From contig JAICGL010000218.1 of NCBI GenBank assembly GCA_025923175.1, positions 1 to 6,924 on the forward strand: a stretch of DNA of 6,924 bases, read 5' to 3'. Shown here in pieces: positions 5,044 to 6,924 of the stretch. The translations under genes were made by a program, and so were the position numbers. Numbering within the stretch: the stretch's first letter is position 1; the number at the start of each line of letters is the position of its first letter. The stretch is from Acidimicrobiia bacterium (lineage in GTDB: Bacteria; Actinomycetota; Acidimicrobiia; IMCC26256; BP-133). The notes under the pieces are model-generated. The model had not been told where the DNA came from. It did not search any database and saw only the letters and a program-made list of their open reading frames with translations.

Positions 5044-6216
5044 TTACGTATCCAGGCAACCGCCGGTCGAGACGGCGGTGTTTCCGGCCTTGGCCAGGAC
5101 CGGGGCGAGCTCTTTGTCGGTGAGGGCGTAGCTCACGCCGGGCTTGTCGGGGGCGATGGCGAACGCCACGCCTGCGACCCGGCCCGCCTTGTCGATGAGG
5201 GCGGCACCCGAGTCACCGGGCTTGAGGGCCGAGGCCAGCACGAAGATGTGCCGGCGGGTGTCGTTGCGGTCGTAGATGTCGCGGCCGACGGCGATCAGTT
5301 CCTGGCTGATCCTGGCGGGGGCGGGGCGCAGGGGCCCGCCGCCGGGGTGCCCGTAGACAACCCCGGTCTCGCCCTCCTTGGCCGTGTCCCCCCGCACGGG
5401 CAGGGGCGGCTTGGTCAGACCGGGCACGCGCAGGAGGGCGAGGTCGCGGTTGGCGTCGAACAGCACGACGGTGGCCGGGAGCGTCTTCCCCTCGTAGGGC
5501 TCGATCTTGGGGCCCTTCTCCCCCGCCACCACGTGGGCGTTGGTGACCACGAGCCCGGGCGCGGCGATGAAGCCGCTGCCCTCCTGAATGCGCCGGCAGG
5601 CCTCGCCCGTGATCTTGACGGTCGACTGCAGCACGCGGTCGTGGATCGCCTGATCGAGCAGGACCGTGGGCGGCGGACCGGGGTCGGGCGAGCGGCGAAG
5701 CTCGTTGAACACGGCCGGGAACGTGCCGTCCTGGACGAACCGGCGCAGCGCCTGCATCGTCTCGGGCGGTGCGGGGGCAACGTCTTCCACCATGTGGGCG
5801 ATGGCCGAACCCCGGGTGCCCTCGGCCGGCCAGCCCGGCACGGCGGCCAGTGCCGGGATGAGGAGCCACACCGCCACCAGGACACCGATGATCCCCAGCG
5901 CCGAGCCGGCCACCCGGTCGCCTTGGCGCAGCCCGGTGCCGAGCGGGAGGGCGGCGTGGAGCAGGCTGCCGACCGCCAGACCGACGCCCTGGCCCAGCAT
6001 CGCGGCGCCGACCAGGAACGAGATGGCGGCGATGAGCCGGATCTGCGGATCCGACGAGGAGAAGAAGCCGACGACGTCGGGCAGGAAGCGGTCGGCCACC
6101 AGGGCCCCGATGGCCAGGCCGGCCCACGAGAAGATGCGGGCCAGGAAACCGAGCCGATATCCGCCGTACGCGGCGGCCCCGGCCATGAGGAGGATCATCA
6201 AGTCCAGGAGATTCAA
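5044..6216 (-). CDS. marP: MarP-like membrane serine protease (CvpA-type membrane domain + trypsin-like protease)
   Basis: This 390-residue protein matches the MarP family, periplasmic proteases that protect actinobacteria such as Mycobacterium tuberculosis against acid and oxidative stress. Residues 1-125 form a CvpA-like domain with about four membrane helices. A linker follows to about 190, then a chymotrypsin-fold protease with an intact triad: His228 (VTNAHVV), Asp258 (NRDLALL) and Ser336 (KPGDSGAAL). Cys207 and Cys387 sit where M. tuberculosis MarP has its regulatory disulfide. The start is TTG 6216-6214, giving MNLLDLMILL, the typical CvpA-domain opening; an ATG at 6327 would add 37 low-complexity residues overlapping trmI and is rejected. 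The TTG overlaps the trmI stop as TTGA, implying translational coupling. The gene ends 9 bases from the convergent repeat gene. Length fits the family (M. tuberculosis MarP is 397). Confidence 0.9.
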   Translation of the reverse strand: MNLLDLMILLMAGAAAYGGYRLGFLARIFSWAGLAIGALVADRFLPDVVGFFSSSDPQIRLIAAISFLVGAAMLGQGVGLAVGSLLHAALPLGTGLRQGDRVAGSALGIIGVLVAVWLLIPALAAVPGWPAEGTRGSAIAHMVEDVAPAPPETMQALRRFVQDGTFPAVFNELRRSPDPGPPPTVLLDQAIHDRVLQSTVKITGEACRRIQEGSGFIAAPGLVVTNAHVVAGEKGPKIEPYEGKTLPATVVLFDANRDLALLRVPGLTKPPLPVRGDTAKEGETGVVYGHPGGGPLRPAPARISQELIAVGRDIYDRNDTRRHIFVLASALKPGDSGAALIDKAGRVAGVAFAIAPDKPGVSYALTDKELAPVLAKAGNTAVSTGGCLDT

Positions 6217-6924
6217 AGGATGGGGGCCCCCGGCAGGTCTGGGTCGAGCAGCCGGGCGGCGGTGAGGAACCCGGTGTGGCCCACCATCCGGTGGTCGGGC
6301 CGGACGGACTGCCCTTCGACGTGCCACGTCCGCTGGAGCACCTCGAGCGTTTCGGCCAGCCCGAATGGCGAACCGTCGAGCTCCTCCCGGAGGCGTGCCA
6401 CCTGGCCGACGGTCGGCACGTACGAGACGAGGATCCCGCCTGGCCGCAGCGCGTGCGTGGCGTGCTTCACCACCCGCCAGGGCTCGGGCAGGTCGAGGAC
6501 GATCCGGTCGAGCCCCGTCTCATCGACGCCCTCGTAAATGTCACGGATCTCCACGTGGTACGGCTGACCGGGCCCGAGAAACGACTCGACGTTCTTGACC
6601 GCCCGGGCGGCGAAGTCCTCGCGAATCTCGTAGCCGATGACGGCACCCTCGGGGCCCACGGCTCGGAGCAGCGCCATCGACAGGGCGCCGGAGCCCACCC
6701 CCGCCTCGAGCAGGCGGGCCCCGGGGAAGATGTCGGCCAGCACCAGGATCGGCCCGATGTCCTTCGGATAGATGACCTGGGCGCCCCGGGGCATTTTCAG
6801 GATGTAGTCGCGCAGCGTGGGGCGGACGGCCCGCAGCCGGGAGCCGTGCGACGTGCGCACGAGGATGCCTTCCTCGCGACCGATCAGATCAGCGTGGGGC
6901 AGGGAGCCGGCGTGGGTGGCGAAG
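6213..6924 (-). CDS. trmI: tRNA (adenine-58-N1)-methyltransferase TrmI, 5'-truncated
   Basis: This enzyme uses S-adenosylmethionine to make 1-methyladenosine at position 58 of the tRNA T-loop, stabilising tRNA. The frame stays open to the window edge (the first whole codon begins at 6923 on the minus strand), so the N-terminal beta-barrel domain is mostly missing and the GTG at 6860 is internal; 236 residues are visible. The missing-start reading is supported by the upstream residues HADLIGREEG, a conserved TrmI segment. Visible marks: the MPRGAQVIYPKD motif (to about residue 55), the SAM-binding loop LEAGVGSGALS (about 72-82), the acidic Glu at about 99 (GYEIRED), and the DLPEPW catalytic motif (about 144-149). 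It overlaps marP by the TTGA stop/start. In mycobacteria trmI lies near proteasome-related genes rather than marP, so this pairing differs from that model. Confidence 0.92.
   Translation of the reverse strand, partial: FATHAGSLPHADLIGREEGILVRTSHGSRLRAVRPTLRDYILKMPRGAQVIYPKDIGPILVLADIFPGARLLEAGVGSGALSMALLRAVGPEGAVIGYEIREDFAARAVKNVESFLGPGQPYHVEIRDIYEGVDETGLDRIVLDLPEPWRVVKHATHALRPGGILVSYVPTVGQVARLREELDGSPFGLAETLEVLQRTWHVEGQSVRPDHRMVGHTGFLTAARLLDPDLPGAPIL

Noticed and set aside
3298..5131. Several long open frames on both strands across the calcium-loop gene
   Set aside because: The repeated GAC codons give Val/Gly, Arg-rich or Ser/Pro-rich frames by periodicity alone; none has a ribosome site with a recognisable domain.
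6217..6327. Upstream ATG start for marP (37 extra residues)
   Set aside because: The extension lies within trmI, is Arg/Pro-rich with no family match, and hides the standard CvpA opening MNLLDL that begins at TTG 6216.
5248..6537. Long plus-strand open frame opposite marP and trmI
   Set aside because: It is antisense to two genes with clear family motifs and has low-complexity His/Gly/Arg-rich composition typical of a shadow frame in GC-rich DNA.

Overview
The window is GC-rich, bacterial and gene-dense. An actinobacterial MarP-type membrane protease, an actinobacterial-style TrmI tRNA methyltransferase and frequent GTG/TTG starts point to Actinomycetota. A class such as Acidimicrobiia, where secreted thrombospondin-3-repeat proteins are common, is a reasonable but unproven guess.

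Layout, left to right. (1) Bases 1-2545, plus strand: the 3' part of a molybdopterin-binding subunit of the xanthine dehydrogenase/aldehyde oxidase superfamily (isoquinoline 1-oxidoreductase beta, IorB-like). A [2Fe-2S] subunit (IorA-like) follows 5 bases later, and a strong 13-bp hairpin closes the unit at 2576-2606. Together they form a two-subunit molybdenum hydroxylase without a FAD subunit in view. (2) Bases 2634-2807: a short TatA-type translocase gene with a TTG start. This matters because IorB-type subunits usually carry a Tat signal. (3) Bases 2890-3072: an unrecognised 60-residue secreted peptide with two cysteines, preceded by an AT-rich promoter-like stretch and followed by a 10-bp terminator hairpin at 3146-3179. 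(4) Bases 3331-5034: a secreted, very acidic protein made almost entirely of calcium-loop (thrombospondin type 3/EF-hand-loop-like) repeats. Its repeats have a clear two-level structure: a duplicated block of about 120 residues, then ten and a half regular 28-residue units. (5) Bases 5044-6924, minus strand, convergent with the repeat gene: trmI (its 5' end lies beyond the window) and marP, joined by a TTGA stop/start overlap.

The plus-strand half has an envelope or export theme: a probably exported molybdoenzyme, a Tat component, a small secreted peptide and a secreted calcium-binding repeat protein. Hairpins separate at least three transcription units, so these are neighbours rather than one operon. 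The minus-strand pair is probably one operon and combines tRNA m1A58 methylation with an envelope stress protease. No mobile elements, CRISPR arrays, tRNAs or rRNAs were seen.

The least ordinary items are the repeat architecture of the calcium-loop protein, the small two-cysteine peptide, the solo tatA beside a likely Tat substrate and the coupled trmI-marP pair. I did not find convincing evidence for an entirely new multi-gene system.
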